Shown here in pieces: positions 1 to 8,378 of a DNA stretch of 39,581 bases (the stretch's first letter is position 1; each line of letters begins with the position of its first letter). The stretch is from positions 1-39,581 of the forward strand of contig NCRC01000030.1 of assembly GCA_002894685.1 (NCBI GenBank), read 5' to 3'. Both the position numbers and the translations under genes were made by a program. The notes beneath the pieces are model-generated. The model worked only from the letters and a program-made list of their open reading frames with translations, did no database searches and was not told the origin of the DNA. The DNA comes from Salinivenus lutea. Lineage in GTDB: Bacteria > Bacteroidota > Rhodothermia > Rhodothermales > Salinibacteraceae.

Positions 1-1
1 C

Positions 2-46
2 GGCCAGGGCGGGGGTGGCTCGTTCGAGGACGACGCGCCGTTTTAG
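2..46 (+). CDS. ssb: C-terminal tip of probable single-stranded DNA-binding protein (partial)
   Basis: Only the last 14 codons and a TAG stop are present. They read GQGGGGSFEDDAPF: a glycine-rich linker followed by an acidic tip ending in Pro-Phe. That is the layout of the conserved SSB C-terminal tail (classically DDDIPF), which recruits replication and repair enzymes. The OB fold that would prove the assignment lies outside the window. Any other protein with a Gly-rich acidic end ending in PF is a possible alternative, so this is an inference from a short but characteristic tail. Confidence 0.55.
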   Translation, partial: GQGGGGSFEDDAPF

Positions 47-76
47 ATCTCCGCGCGTCCCCTACACCGTGGAGCG

Positions 77-580
77 CTACGCCTCCGCGGCCTCGGCGCC
101 CTCTTCCTCCTCCATCTCGGCCCGGTTGGGGCAGTCCTCGCGCATGCAGTGCCCGTACATGTTCAGCGAGTGGTGCTTAATGTCGAATTCGTAGATGTCG
201 GCCACCATCTCCTGAATGCTCTGCAGGCGCGGGTCGCAGAACTCAAGCAACTCGTTGCAGTCCATGCAGATGAGGTGGTCGTGCTGCCAGTAGCTGTAGG
301 CCCGCTCGTACTTGGCCTGGTTTTTCCCAAACTGATGGCGCACCACCAAGTCGCACTCCAGAAGCAGCTCCAGCGTGTTGTAGACCGTGGCCCGGCTCAC
401 ACGCGTGCCGTCTTGCTTCAGCCGCACGTACAGGTCGTCGGCATCGACATGGTCGTCCGTCTGATAGATCTCCTCCAGGACCGCGAACCGCTCAGGCGTC
501 TGGCGCTTGTTGCGCTTCTTCAGAAACGCCTGAAAGATGGAGCGCACCTCGTCGAGCTTCTGCTGCGGGAGCGTCGACAT
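77..580 (-). CDS. fur: Fur-family metal-responsive transcriptional repressor
   Basis: This 167-residue protein of the ferric uptake regulator family would repress metal-uptake or peroxide-stress genes when bound to metal. The winged-helix DNA-binding region covers about residues 20-85, with the recognition helix around SRATVYNTLELL (62-73). The dimerisation half carries metal ligands HDH at 100-102, the first structural zinc pair C105/C108 and a second pair C145/C150. The tail is strongly acidic (EEEE). The reading frame continues upstream to 688, but those extra 36 codons are basic and unlike Fur, so the start at 580 (MSTLPQQ) is preferred. Tmk lies 67 bp upstream on the same strand. Fur, PerR and Zur cannot be separated safely by eye. 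Confidence 0.9.
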   Translation of the reverse strand: MSTLPQQKLDEVRSIFQAFLKKRNKRQTPERFAVLEEIYQTDDHVDADDLYVRLKQDGTRVSRATVYNTLELLLECDLVVRHQFGKNQAKYERAYSYWQHDHLICMDCNELLEFCDPRLQSIQEMVADIYEFDIKHHSLNMYGHCMREDCPNRAEMEEEEGAEAAEA

Positions 581-647
581 GCGGGCGACGACATTCGTTC
601 GAAAGGGACGAGACACCGACGCGCCGGAGACAAGATTCGAGCGCGTC

Positions 648-1307
648 CTATGTATCGGATGAACCAGTGCCTGAAAGGGGGGTTCCACGGTCGGCGAGCT
701 GCGAGACCACGTCGGCCTTCACCTGCTCGTGGAGAACCTCAATGGGCTGGTGGCCGTCGAGCCGCACGATGCGTTCGGGGGCGGACGTGGCGAGCGCGTC
801 GTACGCGTCGGCCACGCGCTCGTAAAAGTCGTCGCCGGCGGCCTCCATGCGGTCGTTGGGGGCTCCGTCCTCGCTCCGGCGGGCCCGGGCCGTCGCGGCA
901 TCCACCTCCACCAGGTAGGTCCGATCGGGCGTCAAGCCCCCCGTCACCCGCTGGTGGAAGTCCTGCAGCCACGCCGGGTCGGCTACGCCGCGGCCCGCCC
1001 CCTGATACGCGGTCGTGGAGTCGTAGAAGCGGTCGCAGATCACGATGCGCCCCGCCTCCAGCGCGGGCCGGATGCGCTCCGCCACCAGCTGCGCCCGCGC
1101 CGCCGAGAACAAAAGCAACTCTGCCATCGGATGCACGTTAAAGTCGGGCTCCAATAAGAGGGACCGCACCCGCTCGGACAGTTCTGTGCCTCCGGGCTCC
1201 CGCACCACGAGCGTGTCGTGTCCTTCCTCCTCTAGAAACTGGCGGAGGCGACGGGCCTGGGTACTTTTCCCGCTCCCGTCGATGCCCTCAAACGTAAGTA
1301 GCAGCAT
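648..1307 (-). CDS. tmk: Thymidylate kinase
   Basis: Phosphorylates dTMP to dTDP with ATP in the cytoplasm, the committed kinase step of dTTP supply. The protein is 219 residues, usual for the family (about 205-215), with a short Ser/Thr-rich tail. The P-loop GIDGSGKST is at residues 8-16, REPGGT (the dTMP-binding Arg/Pro segment) at 36-41, and the DRFYDS motif at 92-97, followed by the TTAYQGAGRG segment. The frame opens 22 codons earlier at 1373. The family always begins just before the LLxxFEGIDG strand, so 1307 is chosen. It is probably transcribed with the downstream Fur gene, although the two products have no obvious common function. Confidence 0.95.
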   Translation of the reverse strand: MLLLTFEGIDGSGKSTQARRLRQFLEEEGHDTLVVREPGGTELSERVRSLLLEPDFNVHPMAELLLFSAARAQLVAERIRPALEAGRIVICDRFYDSTTAYQGAGRGVADPAWLQDFHQRVTGGLTPDRTYLVEVDAATARARRSEDGAPNDRMEAAGDDFYERVADAYDALATSAPERIVRLDGHQPIEVLHEQVKADVVSQLADRGTPLSGTGSSDT

Positions 1308-1489
1308 GGAATACGCAGCCTGGATGGCGGACCGAATGTGCGAATGCCCGCCGGGGCACGGCCCCGACGGCACGAAAACGTTCGTGTTGCAAGTGCCGCC
1401 CCTACGGAGTTATACTGGTGAGTGTCCGCTCTGGTCATCGCCGGTCCGCGCGCCGCGCTCGCTCTCTTTCACTCACGGTTTGACGTGAT

Positions 1490-2902
1490 ATGAGCACCTT
1501 CGATTTCGGCTTCGACGACCCCGAGGACTCGTCCTACGAGGCGCACCTTCGGGACCTCGTGGCCACGTACGAGGAGAACCCCTCCGCGTACTTCGACTCC
1601 AGTGACCTGGAGGAGATCGCGACGTACTACTTCGAGGACGGCCAGCTGGAGGCGGCCCTGGGCGTCATCGACCACCTGCTCGAGCTTCACCCGCACCAGT
1701 CCGACGGCTGGATGCGACGGGGCGTCCTGCTGAGCAACATGGGCCGCCACCGCGAGGCGCTTGCCGCCTACGACAAGGCCCTGGAGATCAACCCGCTCGA
1801 CACCGAAACGCTCGTCAACCGCGCCATCACGCTCGACGGGCTCGGGCGCACCGACGAGGCCCTGGCGGCCTACGAGGAGGCCCTCTCCGTCAATCCACGC
1901 CACAGCGAGGCCCACTTCAACCGCGGCGTCACGCTGGAGCGCGCCGATCGGCTGGAGGACGCCGTCGCCGCGTTCGAGCAGTGCGCCGAGATTCAGCCCG
2001 AGCACCCCGAGGTGTGGTACGAGCTCGGCTACTGCTACGACCGCCTCGGGCGCAACGAGGCGAGCATCGACGCCTACGACCGACACATCGACATTGCCCC
2101 CTACTCGCCCGACGCGTGGTACAACCGCGGCATCGTGCTCAACCGGATGGGGCGCTTCGAGGACGCCGTCGACAGCTACGACATGGCCCTCGCCATCGAC
2201 GACGAGTTTGCTTCGGCCTACTATAATCGCGGCAACGCGCAGGCCAACATGGGCGCGTTCGACGACGCAATCGAAAGCTACGAGCAGGTGCTACGCCTGG
2301 AAGGCCCCGACGCGCCCACCTACTACAACCTGGCGCTGGCCCACGAGGAGCAGGGCCAGTACGCCAAGGCGCGACGCGACTACCAGCGGGCCCTCAACGA
2401 GAACTCGACGTACCCGGAGGCCTGGTACGGGCTCGGCTGTTGCCTCGACGCCGAGGAAAAGTTCACCGAAGCCCTCGAGTGCTTCCGCTACGCGGTGAAT
2501 CTCGACCCGGACGACCCGACGTTCCGGACGGCGCGCGGCGACTGTGCCTTCAAGGCCGGACAGATGGACGAGGCACAAACCGCCTACCGCGAGGCCACGG
2601 AGCTGGACCCGAACAACGAACACGCGTGGATCGGCTACGCCGAGACGCTCCTCGAGCACCGGCGCCCCGAGCAGGCCCTCGACGCCTATCAGCAGGCCCT
2701 GGAGGTGGCCCCCAACAGCGCCGGGGCCTACTTCCGGCAGGCCAAGGCGCTACTGGCCCTGGGGCGCGCGGACGAGAGCCTGCGGTCCCTCAAGACCGCC
2801 TTCCAGCTTGACCCGGAGAAGAAGGATGAGTTTCGGCGCGTCTACCCCGACCTGTACAAGAACGAGAAGGTCCGACGTCTGCTGGACCTCGACCAGGCGT
2901 AG
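1490..2902 (+). CDS. Tetratricopeptide-repeat (TPR) protein
   Basis: A 470-residue soluble protein made almost entirely of tandem 34-residue TPR units, about eleven or twelve, from residue ~45 to ~455. The units repeat the TPR signature: large residues at W/Y-Y/N-x-G, then A-x-A, then Y-x-x-A-L-x-L-x-P, for example GWMRRGVLLSNMGR and AWYNRGIVLNRMGR. No signal peptide or catalytic domain is visible. The N-terminus is very acidic (DFGFDDPEDS). TPR superhelices are protein-interaction scaffolds; the partner cannot be told from the sequence. It starts a plus-strand run that includes the DUF368, OmpA-like and EEP genes and is divergent from tmk across 182 bp. TPR proteins of this shape are common in Bacteroidota. 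Confidence 0.88.
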   Translation: MSTFDFGFDDPEDSSYEAHLRDLVATYEENPSAYFDSSDLEEIATYYFEDGQLEAALGVIDHLLELHPHQSDGWMRRGVLLSNMGRHREALAAYDKALEINPLDTETLVNRAITLDGLGRTDEALAAYEEALSVNPRHSEAHFNRGVTLERADRLEDAVAAFEQCAEIQPEHPEVWYELGYCYDRLGRNEASIDAYDRHIDIAPYSPDAWYNRGIVLNRMGRFEDAVDSYDMALAIDDEFASAYYNRGNAQANMGAFDDAIESYEQVLRLEGPDAPTYYNLALAHEEQGQYAKARRDYQRALNENSTYPEAWYGLGCCLDAEEKFTEALECFRYAVNLDPDDPTFRTARGDCAFKAGQMDEAQTAYREATELDPNNEHAWIGYAETLLEHRRPEQALDAYQQALEVAPNSAGAYFRQAKALLALGRADESLRSLKTAFQLDPEKKDEFRRVYPDLYKNEKVRRLLDLDQA

Positions 2903-2964
2903 TCGTACTTCCTCCAGGCCGCAGCCCCCTCTCTGTCCGGTCCTTCCCACCCGTTGCCCGGCGT

Positions 2965-3867
2965 ATGCCGTCTTCCGCTCCGTCCACCCTCCGTTCCCTC
3001 TTTGCCGGCGCCTTAATGGGCACCGCCGAAGTCATTCCGGGCGTGAGTGGCGGGACAATGGCCCTGATTGCCGGGGTGTACGAGGCAATCGTCGGGGCTC
3101 TCAGTTCGCTGGTGTCGTTCGGGCTCGCCCTGCTCCGCGGACGGGTCCGCCGGGCGGTCGTTCACTGGCGCGCCGTGCCGTGGACCCTGCTGGGCCCGCT
3201 CCTGGCCGGCATGGCGGGCATGATCGTGCTGGGGGCTCGCCTCATCCCGCCCCTCATGACGGCGTACCCGGCCCACACACGCGCCCTGTTTTTTGGCCTC
3301 GTGGCGGCCTCGCTCCTCATTCCGGCCCTCCGCATCCAACGCCTCACGCCCCTGCGGGCAGGCATTGCCGTCGCCTTCGCCGTCGGCGCCTTTTTGCTCA
3401 CGGGCCTGCCCGTGCTGGAGACGGGCGATCCCAGCCCCCTCCGCATCTTTCTCTCCGCCGCCGTGGCCATCTGTGCCATGATTCTGCCGGGCGTGAGCGG
3501 GGCCTTCCTGCTGGAGGCAATGGGCCTCTACACCCCCACCCTTGAGGCCCTCAACACCCTGGCGTGGGGCTACGTCCTCACCTTTGGCGCCGGGGCGGCC
3601 GTGGGGCTCGGGGCTTTTGCCAAGCTGCTCGACTGGCTCCTGGCGGCCCGCCACGACGCCACCATGGCCGCCCTCGTGGGGCTTATCGCCGGGGCCCTGC
3701 GCGCCCTGTGGCCGTACGGCGGGGCCGAACGCACCCTCCGCGGCCCCGACGCCGGAGAGCCCATCCTGTCGGTGCTCGGCCTCGTCCTCCTCGGCCTTGC
3801 CCTCGTGGGCGGCCTGCTGTGGTGGCAGCGACGCACCGCCGCCCGCACGCCCTCCTCTGTCGGATAG
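2965..3867 (+). CDS. DUF368 family membrane protein (PopT-type undecaprenyl-phosphate translocase candidate)
   Basis: A 300-residue polytopic inner-membrane protein with about eight hydrophobic segments. It has the two internally repeated DUF368 signatures: GTAEVIPGVSGGT (residues 19-31) and ILPGVSGAFLLE (173-184). Family knowledge: DUF368 (PopT) proteins have been linked to recycling of the undecaprenyl-phosphate lipid carrier across the membrane for cell-wall synthesis, alongside the DedA family. Assignment to DUF368 is secure; the transport role is transferred from the family. It begins 62 bp after the TPR gene and ends 18 bp before the OmpA-like lipoprotein, so co-transcription as part of a cell-envelope cluster is plausible. 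Confidence 0.88.
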   Translation: MPSSAPSTLRSLFAGALMGTAEVIPGVSGGTMALIAGVYEAIVGALSSLVSFGLALLRGRVRRAVVHWRAVPWTLLGPLLAGMAGMIVLGARLIPPLMTAYPAHTRALFFGLVAASLLIPALRIQRLTPLRAGIAVAFAVGAFLLTGLPVLETGDPSPLRIFLSAAVAICAMILPGVSGAFLLEAMGLYTPTLEALNTLAWGYVLTFGAGAAVGLGAFAKLLDWLLAARHDATMAALVGLIAGALRALWPYGGAERTLRGPDAGEPILSVLGLVLLGLALVGGLLWWQRRTAARTPSSVG

Positions 3868-3885
3868 CTCCGTGCTCCTCTGTCT

Positions 3886-4578
3886 GTGACCTGCTCTCGG
3901 CTGGTTCCTTCTTTCCCGCTCGGCGTGCTGCTGGGGCTTCTGTTGCTCGGAGGCTGCACCTCGTCCCGCCCGATGGAGTCGGCCCCCGCAGGCCCCGACT
4001 CCCTCCGCGCCCAGAACGCTCAGCTGCGCCAGGCCAACGCCTCCCTCCGCGACTCCCTCCAGTTCTACGACGACATCTCCTCGGGGCAGTACTACCGCGA
4101 GCGCCGCGCCCTGCAGGACCAGGTGAACCGGCTCGTGTACGACGTGCAGCTCTTTCGACAGGGCGGGCGCACCGTCGCCACCTTCCCCTCCGACTCCCTC
4201 TTTGCCACCGTTGCTGACTCGCTGAGCCCCCACGGCACGCGCCGGCTCAAACGTGTGGCGGCCCAGCTGCAACAAACGTATCCCCGCCGCACGGTGCGCG
4301 TGGAGGGACACGCCGACTCTGCTCCCCTCTCGGACGCCCTCCGGGACCGCTACCCCTCCAACTGGGAGCTATCGGCCACCCGGGCCGCCACCGTCGTGCG
4401 CGCCCTCATCGAGCTCACCTCCCTCGATCGGAGCCAGTTCCGCGTCGTGGCCCACGGCAGCACCCAGCCCATCGCGTCCAACGACACCGCAAGGGGACGC
4501 GCACAGAACCGGCGCGTCCGGATCGCGGTGCTGCCGTTGCCGGGCTCCTTCTCCCGCCCCTTCGAGACGAGCTGGTGA
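3886..4578 (+). CDS. OmpA-like peptidoglycan-binding lipoprotein
   Basis: A 230-residue outer-membrane lipoprotein candidate. The N-terminus is a type II signal: a hydrophobic stretch 11-21 and lipobox LGGC with the lipidated Cys at 24. It is followed by a Pro/Ser linker and a short predicted coiled coil (about 37-62). The OmpA/MotB C-terminal domain occupies about 105-218, with EGHADSAPL (140-148), the NWELSATRAATVV helix (159-171) and GRAQNRRVRI (204-213), residues used to grip diaminopimelate in peptidoglycan. It probably links outer membrane and cell wall. Translation starts at GTG 3886, and the stop overlaps the next gene (GTGA, 4575-4578), suggesting translational coupling. Confidence 0.88.
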   Translation: MTCSRLVPSFPLGVLLGLLLLGGCTSSRPMESAPAGPDSLRAQNAQLRQANASLRDSLQFYDDISSGQYYRERRALQDQVNRLVYDVQLFRQGGRTVATFPSDSLFATVADSLSPHGTRRLKRVAAQLQQTYPRRTVRVEGHADSAPLSDALRDRYPSNWELSATRAATVVRALIELTSLDRSQFRVVAHGSTQPIASNDTARGRAQNRRVRIAVLPLPGSFSRPFETSW

Positions 4579-5636
4579 CCGCCATGCGCCCGGCCCTCCG
4601 CCTCCTCGGCATTGCGCTCAGTGTTCTCCTCGTCGGGATCGTCGGGGCCTTCTTTTGGGCGAGCAGCGGCCGCCTGCCCCCCGACGCCCTGACCCAGACC
4701 ACCCGCCACAGCGCCGCCGATTCGCCCTCGCCCGACACCCTCACGGCCACCACCTACAACATCGGCTACCTCTCGGGCATGACGAACAACGAGCCCGTGG
4801 TGCGCCCCGAAACGCTCTTTGCGAACAACCTGGACCGGGCCGCCCGGCTGCTGCGCCGGTCCTCCCCCGACGTCGTGGGCCTGCAGGAAGTCGACTTCGG
4901 CGCGGCACGCTCATTCGGCGTCCACCAGCTCGACACCCTCGCCACGCGCCTGGGATCCCCGATCGCGGCGCAGGCCGTGAACTGGGACGTGCGCTACCTC
5001 CCCTTCCCCTACGGGCGCCCCGCCGTCCACTTCGGACGCGTGCTGTCGGGCCAGGGCGTGCTGAGCCGGCGCCCCCTCCACACCCACCGGCGCTACCTGC
5101 TGCAATCGCCCCCGCAGCCGTTCTACCGCTCGGCCTTTTACCTCGACCGCCTTGCCCAGGTGACGCTCCTGAACTGGGGCGAACAGCCCCTCGTGGTGAT
5201 CAACGTGCACCTGGAGGCGTACGACACCGACACGCGCGAGGCGCAGGCCCGCCAGGTGCGGTCGCTCTACGATCGGGTGGCGGCGCCCGGCGTGCCCGTA
5301 CTCCTCCTCGGCGACTTCAACGCCGAACTCGACGCCCCGGACGACTCGACCATGGCCTTCCTGCTCGACGACACAGGCCTGCGCCCCGCCCGGCCCGATT
5401 CCGCAGTCGCGGGCACCTTTCCGGCCGACGATCCCTCCCGCACCATCGATCACATCCTGTACCGCGCCGACCGCATCACCCCGACCGGCACCACGGTCCA
5501 GTGCGGTCCCCCCACGCACCCGCCCTCCGATCACTGCGCCGTCACAGCGTCGCTCGTACGGGAGCCCGCCGCCGCTCCATCCCTCGACTCCGTGCGAACG
5601 CTGCTGCCCCCGGCCGGCCCCCTTTCAGCGGAATAG
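4575..5636 (+). CDS. Endonuclease/exonuclease/phosphatase (EEP) family hydrolase, membrane-anchored or exported
   Basis: A 353-residue protein with an N-terminal hydrophobic segment (about 8-30) and then an EEP (DNase I/sphingomyelinase-like) metal-dependent phosphodiesterase domain. Visible catalytic blocks are TTYNIGYLSG (strand 1 Asn), GLQEVDFG (metal-binding Glu), INVHLEAYD, LLLGDFNAELD (Asp/Asn pair), TIDHILY, and the terminal SDHCAV (Asp-His pair). The substrate could be a nucleic acid, phospholipid or inositol phosphate; the sequence does not decide. The start is the GTG overlapping the previous stop. ATG 4584, three codons in, is an equally good start. The N-terminal anchor and the lipoprotein neighbour point to an envelope location. 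Confidence 0.85.
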   Translation: MTAMRPALRLLGIALSVLLVGIVGAFFWASSGRLPPDALTQTTRHSAADSPSPDTLTATTYNIGYLSGMTNNEPVVRPETLFANNLDRAARLLRRSSPDVVGLQEVDFGAARSFGVHQLDTLATRLGSPIAAQAVNWDVRYLPFPYGRPAVHFGRVLSGQGVLSRRPLHTHRRYLLQSPPQPFYRSAFYLDRLAQVTLLNWGEQPLVVINVHLEAYDTDTREAQARQVRSLYDRVAAPGVPVLLLGDFNAELDAPDDSTMAFLLDDTGLRPARPDSAVAGTFPADDPSRTIDHILYRADRITPTGTTVQCGPPTHPPSDHCAVTASLVREPAAAPSLDSVRTLLPPAGPLSAE

Positions 5637-5642
5637 GCCGCC

Positions 5643-5894
5643 TCACACAAAGTCGCGGATCGTGTCGATGATGAGCAGCGCCACGGCGGCGCCCACCGCC
5701 GCGTAGCCCACCCACCGCACCGGTTCACGTCGGTGCTCGCCGCCCCACCCCAGCAGGGCCCCGCCCAGGCTCAGGGCCAGCGACGCCCCGGTCATCCACA
5801 AGTCCCCGACGTAGAGGAAAAACAGCCCGCCGAGCCCGGCCAGCAGGGCCATCAGGTAGAGCCGCTGCACGTAGGCGGTCGACTCGTCACTCAC
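5643..5894 (-). CDS. Small hypothetical membrane protein
   Basis: An 83-residue protein with a GTG start. Three hydrophobic stretches are visible (about 12-29, 33-50 and 60-77), separated by short charged loops, so it is probably a three-pass inner-membrane protein. No family is recognised. It converges on the EEP gene with only 6 bp between stop codons and lies 39 bp downstream of hemH on the same strand, so it is probably the last gene of that transcript. Confidence 0.6.
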   Translation of the reverse strand: MSDESTAYVQRLYLMALLAGLGGLFFLYVGDLWMTGASLALSLGGALLGWGGEHRREPVRWVGYAAVGAAVALLIIDTIRDFV

Positions 5895-5933
5895 GACGCT
5901 AGCGATCCTAGTGACACAGGCGCGATCCGTAGC

Positions 5934-7208
5934 CTACGCCGGTTCCGGCGTGCGTTCGGGCGCCTCGGCCCAGTCCGTCGCCTCCGCAATGCGCTCGCAC
6001 TGGTGGCACCGAATGTCGCGGTCGGCTGTCTTGCAGCAGGGCCGCGCGCTGCCCGGCGCAGGCGTCTCGGCGTCCGGCAGATTCAACTGCGCGGCCGTCA
6101 TGTCCGCCAGCGTTTCGATGAACTTGGGATGGCTGTTGAGGCCCGGCATCACCTCGTAGTGCTCGGGAATCGGCTCGTCGTCCTCTTCCAGCTCTTCCGG
6201 GATCTCAATCGCCAGCTCGTAGCTCGTCTCAATGTGGTCCGTCACGAACGCCACCGGAATCACGAGCACGTCTTCCCCCTCCTCGGCCAGCTCGGCCACC
6301 GTCTCGTCCGTCGCGGGCGTGAGCCACTCCGACGGCCCTACCTTGCTCTGGAAGGCCGTCGTGAAGTCGTGGTCGAAGCCGCGGTGCTCCATCAGGTGCT
6401 TCACCGTGGAGTGGACAAGGCAGCAGTACGGGTCGCGCCGCTCCTTCATCTCCGTGAGCGGCGTGCCGTGCGCGCTGAAGAGGAGGTGCACGTCGTCGCG
6501 CACATCGTCCGGGAAGCGGGCCAGCCCCTCGTCGATGCGCTCGCTCAGCGCTTCGATGTACTTCGGATAGGTCGCGTACTCGAACACCGAGGTGGTCGGC
6601 CAGGCCGGGATTTCGCCCGCCTTCTCCAGCTCATGCCAGTAGACGAGCGACGCGCCGGTCGTCGTCTTGGAGTACTGCGGATAGAGGGGCAGCAGCACCA
6701 CCCGGTCCACGCCGTCGGCCTGCATCTGGGCGGCCGCCTGCTCGCTCGTGGGTTCCCAGTACCGCATCGCCATGTACGTCTTGAACGTGGCGCCGGTCTG
6801 GGCGGCGTACTGCTCGTTGAGGCGCTGCTCCAGCTTGTCGGCCTGGTCCTGCGTGAGCGGATTGATGGGCGAGCCGCCGTCGTCGCTGATTTCTTTGTAG
6901 TCCTCCGCCACGGACTGCGACCGGAAGTACGAGATAATTCTGGAGAAGGCCTGCCGGACGCGGCCCCGGGCCTGAAAGTACACGACCTCGGAGAAGTCGA
7001 TGATCGCCGGGTCCATGAACAGATTGTAGAGGAACGGCTCCACCGACTCCGGTCCGTCGGGGCCACCGAGGTTGAGGAGCACCACCCCCACGGTGTCTCC
7101 GGACTCGACGCCGAGCTTGGACGTCGGGAAAAATTCGCCGTTCACCATGCGGGGATCGCTGTTGTACTGCTCCCGGTCGTACCGGTGCAAAAACTCAAGG
7201 GGCGTCAT
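5934..7208 (-). CDS. hemH: Ferrochelatase with a Cys-rich C-terminal extension
   Basis: Inserts Fe(II) into a porphyrin as the final or near-final step of haem synthesis, at the cytoplasmic face of the membrane. The protein is 424 residues, some 70-100 longer than usual bacterial enzymes. Family blocks include GVVLLNLGGPD near the N-terminus, LLFSAHGTPL with the catalytic His, VTDHIETSYEL with the catalytic Glu, and LNSHPKFIETL near the end of the core. The surplus is an internal acidic loop plus a tail of about 40 residues carrying C391, C392, C401 and C404 (CC-x8-C-x2-C), a possible metal or [2Fe-2S] site. The frame opens at 7322, but the family match and the MTPLEF start favour 7208. Two 20-bp imperfect repeats sit directly upstream. 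Confidence 0.93.
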   Translation of the reverse strand: MTPLEFLHRYDREQYNSDPRMVNGEFFPTSKLGVESGDTVGVVLLNLGGPDGPESVEPFLYNLFMDPAIIDFSEVVYFQARGRVRQAFSRIISYFRSQSVAEDYKEISDDGGSPINPLTQDQADKLEQRLNEQYAAQTGATFKTYMAMRYWEPTSEQAAAQMQADGVDRVVLLPLYPQYSKTTTGASLVYWHELEKAGEIPAWPTTSVFEYATYPKYIEALSERIDEGLARFPDDVRDDVHLLFSAHGTPLTEMKERRDPYCCLVHSTVKHLMEHRGFDHDFTTAFQSKVGPSEWLTPATDETVAELAEEGEDVLVIPVAFVTDHIETSYELAIEIPEELEEDDEPIPEHYEVMPGLNSHPKFIETLADMTAAQLNLPDAETPAPGSARPCCKTADRDIRCHQCERIAEATDWAEAPERTPEPA

Positions 7209-7217
7209 GATGGGGAA

Positions 7218-7257
7218 GGGAACGCTCGTTGGAAAGAGGGAACGGGCATTGGAAATA
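7218..7257. repeat. Two tandem 20-bp imperfect repeats in front of hemH
   Basis: GGGAACGCTCGTTGGAAAGA (7218-7237) is followed without a gap by GGGAACGGGCATTGGAAATA (7238-7257); 16 of 20 positions agree. The array ends 10 bp before the hemH start codon, inside the presumed 5' untranslated leader. It could bind a regulator, or it could be a recent small duplication. Confidence 0.7.
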
Positions 7258-7449
7258 ACAGACCCGGGAGCATATAGACTCCACACCGTCCACAATCGTT
7301 GCACATGCGTTGCGGTCTCCACCCAAAATCAAATCTGCCGACCCACCTCCCGTCAGACGCTCTATTCTGCCCGCTCCCACACGCGCCTCCTTTCACGACC
7401 TGTCCCTCAGCTCCGGCCGAGATCGGCACGCAGCACCGAATCTGACGGG

Positions 7450-7480
7450 GCGATTTTGGCCGAGTCGGCGGAAAAATCGC
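7450..7480. repeat. Nested inverted repeat (stem-loop) in the hemH upstream region
   Basis: Outer arms GCGATTTT (7450-7457) and AAAATCGC (7473-7480) enclose an inner dyad GCCGA-G-TCGGC (7459-7469). It lies about 75 bp past the stop codon of the minus-strand membrane gene, so it could stop or stabilise that transcript. No clear T-run follows on either strand, so it is not called a Rho-independent terminator. Confidence 0.5.
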
Positions 7481-7554
7481 GCTATCGTTCTTTTGCGGCG
7501 GATTCTCTACAGAGTCGGAATGAGCGGGACTCCCATCGGGAGGTCGTCGATTGG

Positions 7555-7869
7555 CTAATGCCCCGGCGGGATCGGTCCGTCGTGATCCGACGCCGCGGCC
7601 ATCCGGTAGCCGATTCCCCCCGCCGCCACGATGGCAACCCCCTGGAGGGCCAGGAGGCCGTACGCTACGCGCGCCTCCTCCTCGGCCTCGATGCGCGCGC
7701 TCTGCCCGTCGGCGGGTCCGTACGTGCGAGTGTAGGTGAGCGGCGGCTGGTAGATGGGGCTCCACCGAAGCTCGCTATCCGTTCCGACGCGCCAGGGGCA
7801 CAGAAAGATCGTCCCCAGCACGAGGGCCGCGGCAGCCGTGGCGAGGACGGTGTTCTGACGGTCATTCAT
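7555..7869 (-). CDS. Hypothetical two-pass membrane protein
   Basis: A 104-residue protein with hydrophobic segments at about 8-25 and 70-90. The intervening loop (26-69) is rich in Pro, Tyr, Thr and Glu, with the WSPIYQPPLTYTRTYG stretch probably outside the cytoplasm. No family is recognised. It starts 23 bp downstream of the DUF2306 gene on the same strand, so the two are likely co-transcribed. Confidence 0.6.
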   Translation of the reverse strand: MNDRQNTVLATAAAALVLGTIFLCPWRVGTDSELRWSPIYQPPLTYTRTYGPADGQSARIEAEEEARVAYGLLALQGVAIVAAGGIGYRMAAASDHDGPIPPGH

Positions 7870-7892
7870 GAGGGTGTCGGGGAAAGTGAGAA

Positions 7893-8378
7893 TTAAGGCG
7901 TGTCATCCCCGGCCCCGGCTTCTTTCGGAGAAAACCGATTCATCATGGTGCGGCGCCATCCAAAGATGAACGCCGCCCCCACCCCGCACGGCAGACCCCA
8001 GTACAGCACCGCCCGGGCCCAGAAGGGCCATCCGGACGGCCCGTACGCAAAGAGGTGCGATCCGGTTGCCATCAGCAGGCCGACGTACGACCAGGTGATC
8101 CACATGTAGTGATGCTCCACCCAGTTGTTATGCCGGCGGAGGGGCGCGTAGAGGGCGAGGGCAAGCGTCCCGCCACTTACCAGCGACATCACGTGAAAGG
8201 GGCCAAAGCCGCCAAACAGTTCGTACACGAAGAACGAGGTTCCAATGAGGCCCGTCATGGATACGGCATAGATCCAGCCCACAAGGCGGTGCCGTCCAGT
8301 CCCCTTCTGGGCCACAAGATTCCAAGCTCCCGAGAGGAGTGCAACGACGCCGAGGCCCGTGTGGATCGGGAGGATCAT
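7893..8378 (-). CDS. DUF2306 family integral membrane protein
   Basis: A 161-residue protein with four or five hydrophobic segments. It shows the DUF2306 arrangement: an early HTGLGVVALLSG segment, then KGTGRHRLVGWIYAVSM, then a central HHYMWITWSYVGLLMA. The conserved His residues in these segments might bind haem or metal, but no function is established for the family. It stands with small membrane proteins on either side and may form an operon with the 104-residue protein downstream. Confidence 0.72.
   Translation of the reverse strand: MILPIHTGLGVVALLSGAWNLVAQKGTGRHRLVGWIYAVSMTGLIGTSFFVYELFGGFGPFHVMSLVSGGTLALALYAPLRRHNNWVEHHYMWITWSYVGLLMATGSHLFAYGPSGWPFWARAVLYWGLPCGVGAAFIFGWRRTMMNRFSPKEAGAGDDTP

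Larger units (their letters stand above)
7209..7554. other. 346-bp gene-free stretch upstream of hemH
   Basis: No credible reading frame is present and the base composition is lower in GC than the flanking genes. It holds the tandem 20-bp repeats next to hemH (7218-7257), a nested inverted repeat (7450-7480) and several short A/T runs. It must contain the hemH promoter and probably the 3' end of the transcript of the small membrane-protein gene beyond it. No Fur-box-like 19-mer was found by eye. Confidence 0.6.

Noticed and set aside
8187-8202. Half parS-like TCACGTGAAA in the DUF2306 gene
   Set aside because: Only one half matches; six mismatches overall, far from the cluster. Similar halves at 14425 and 19302 were dropped for the same reason.
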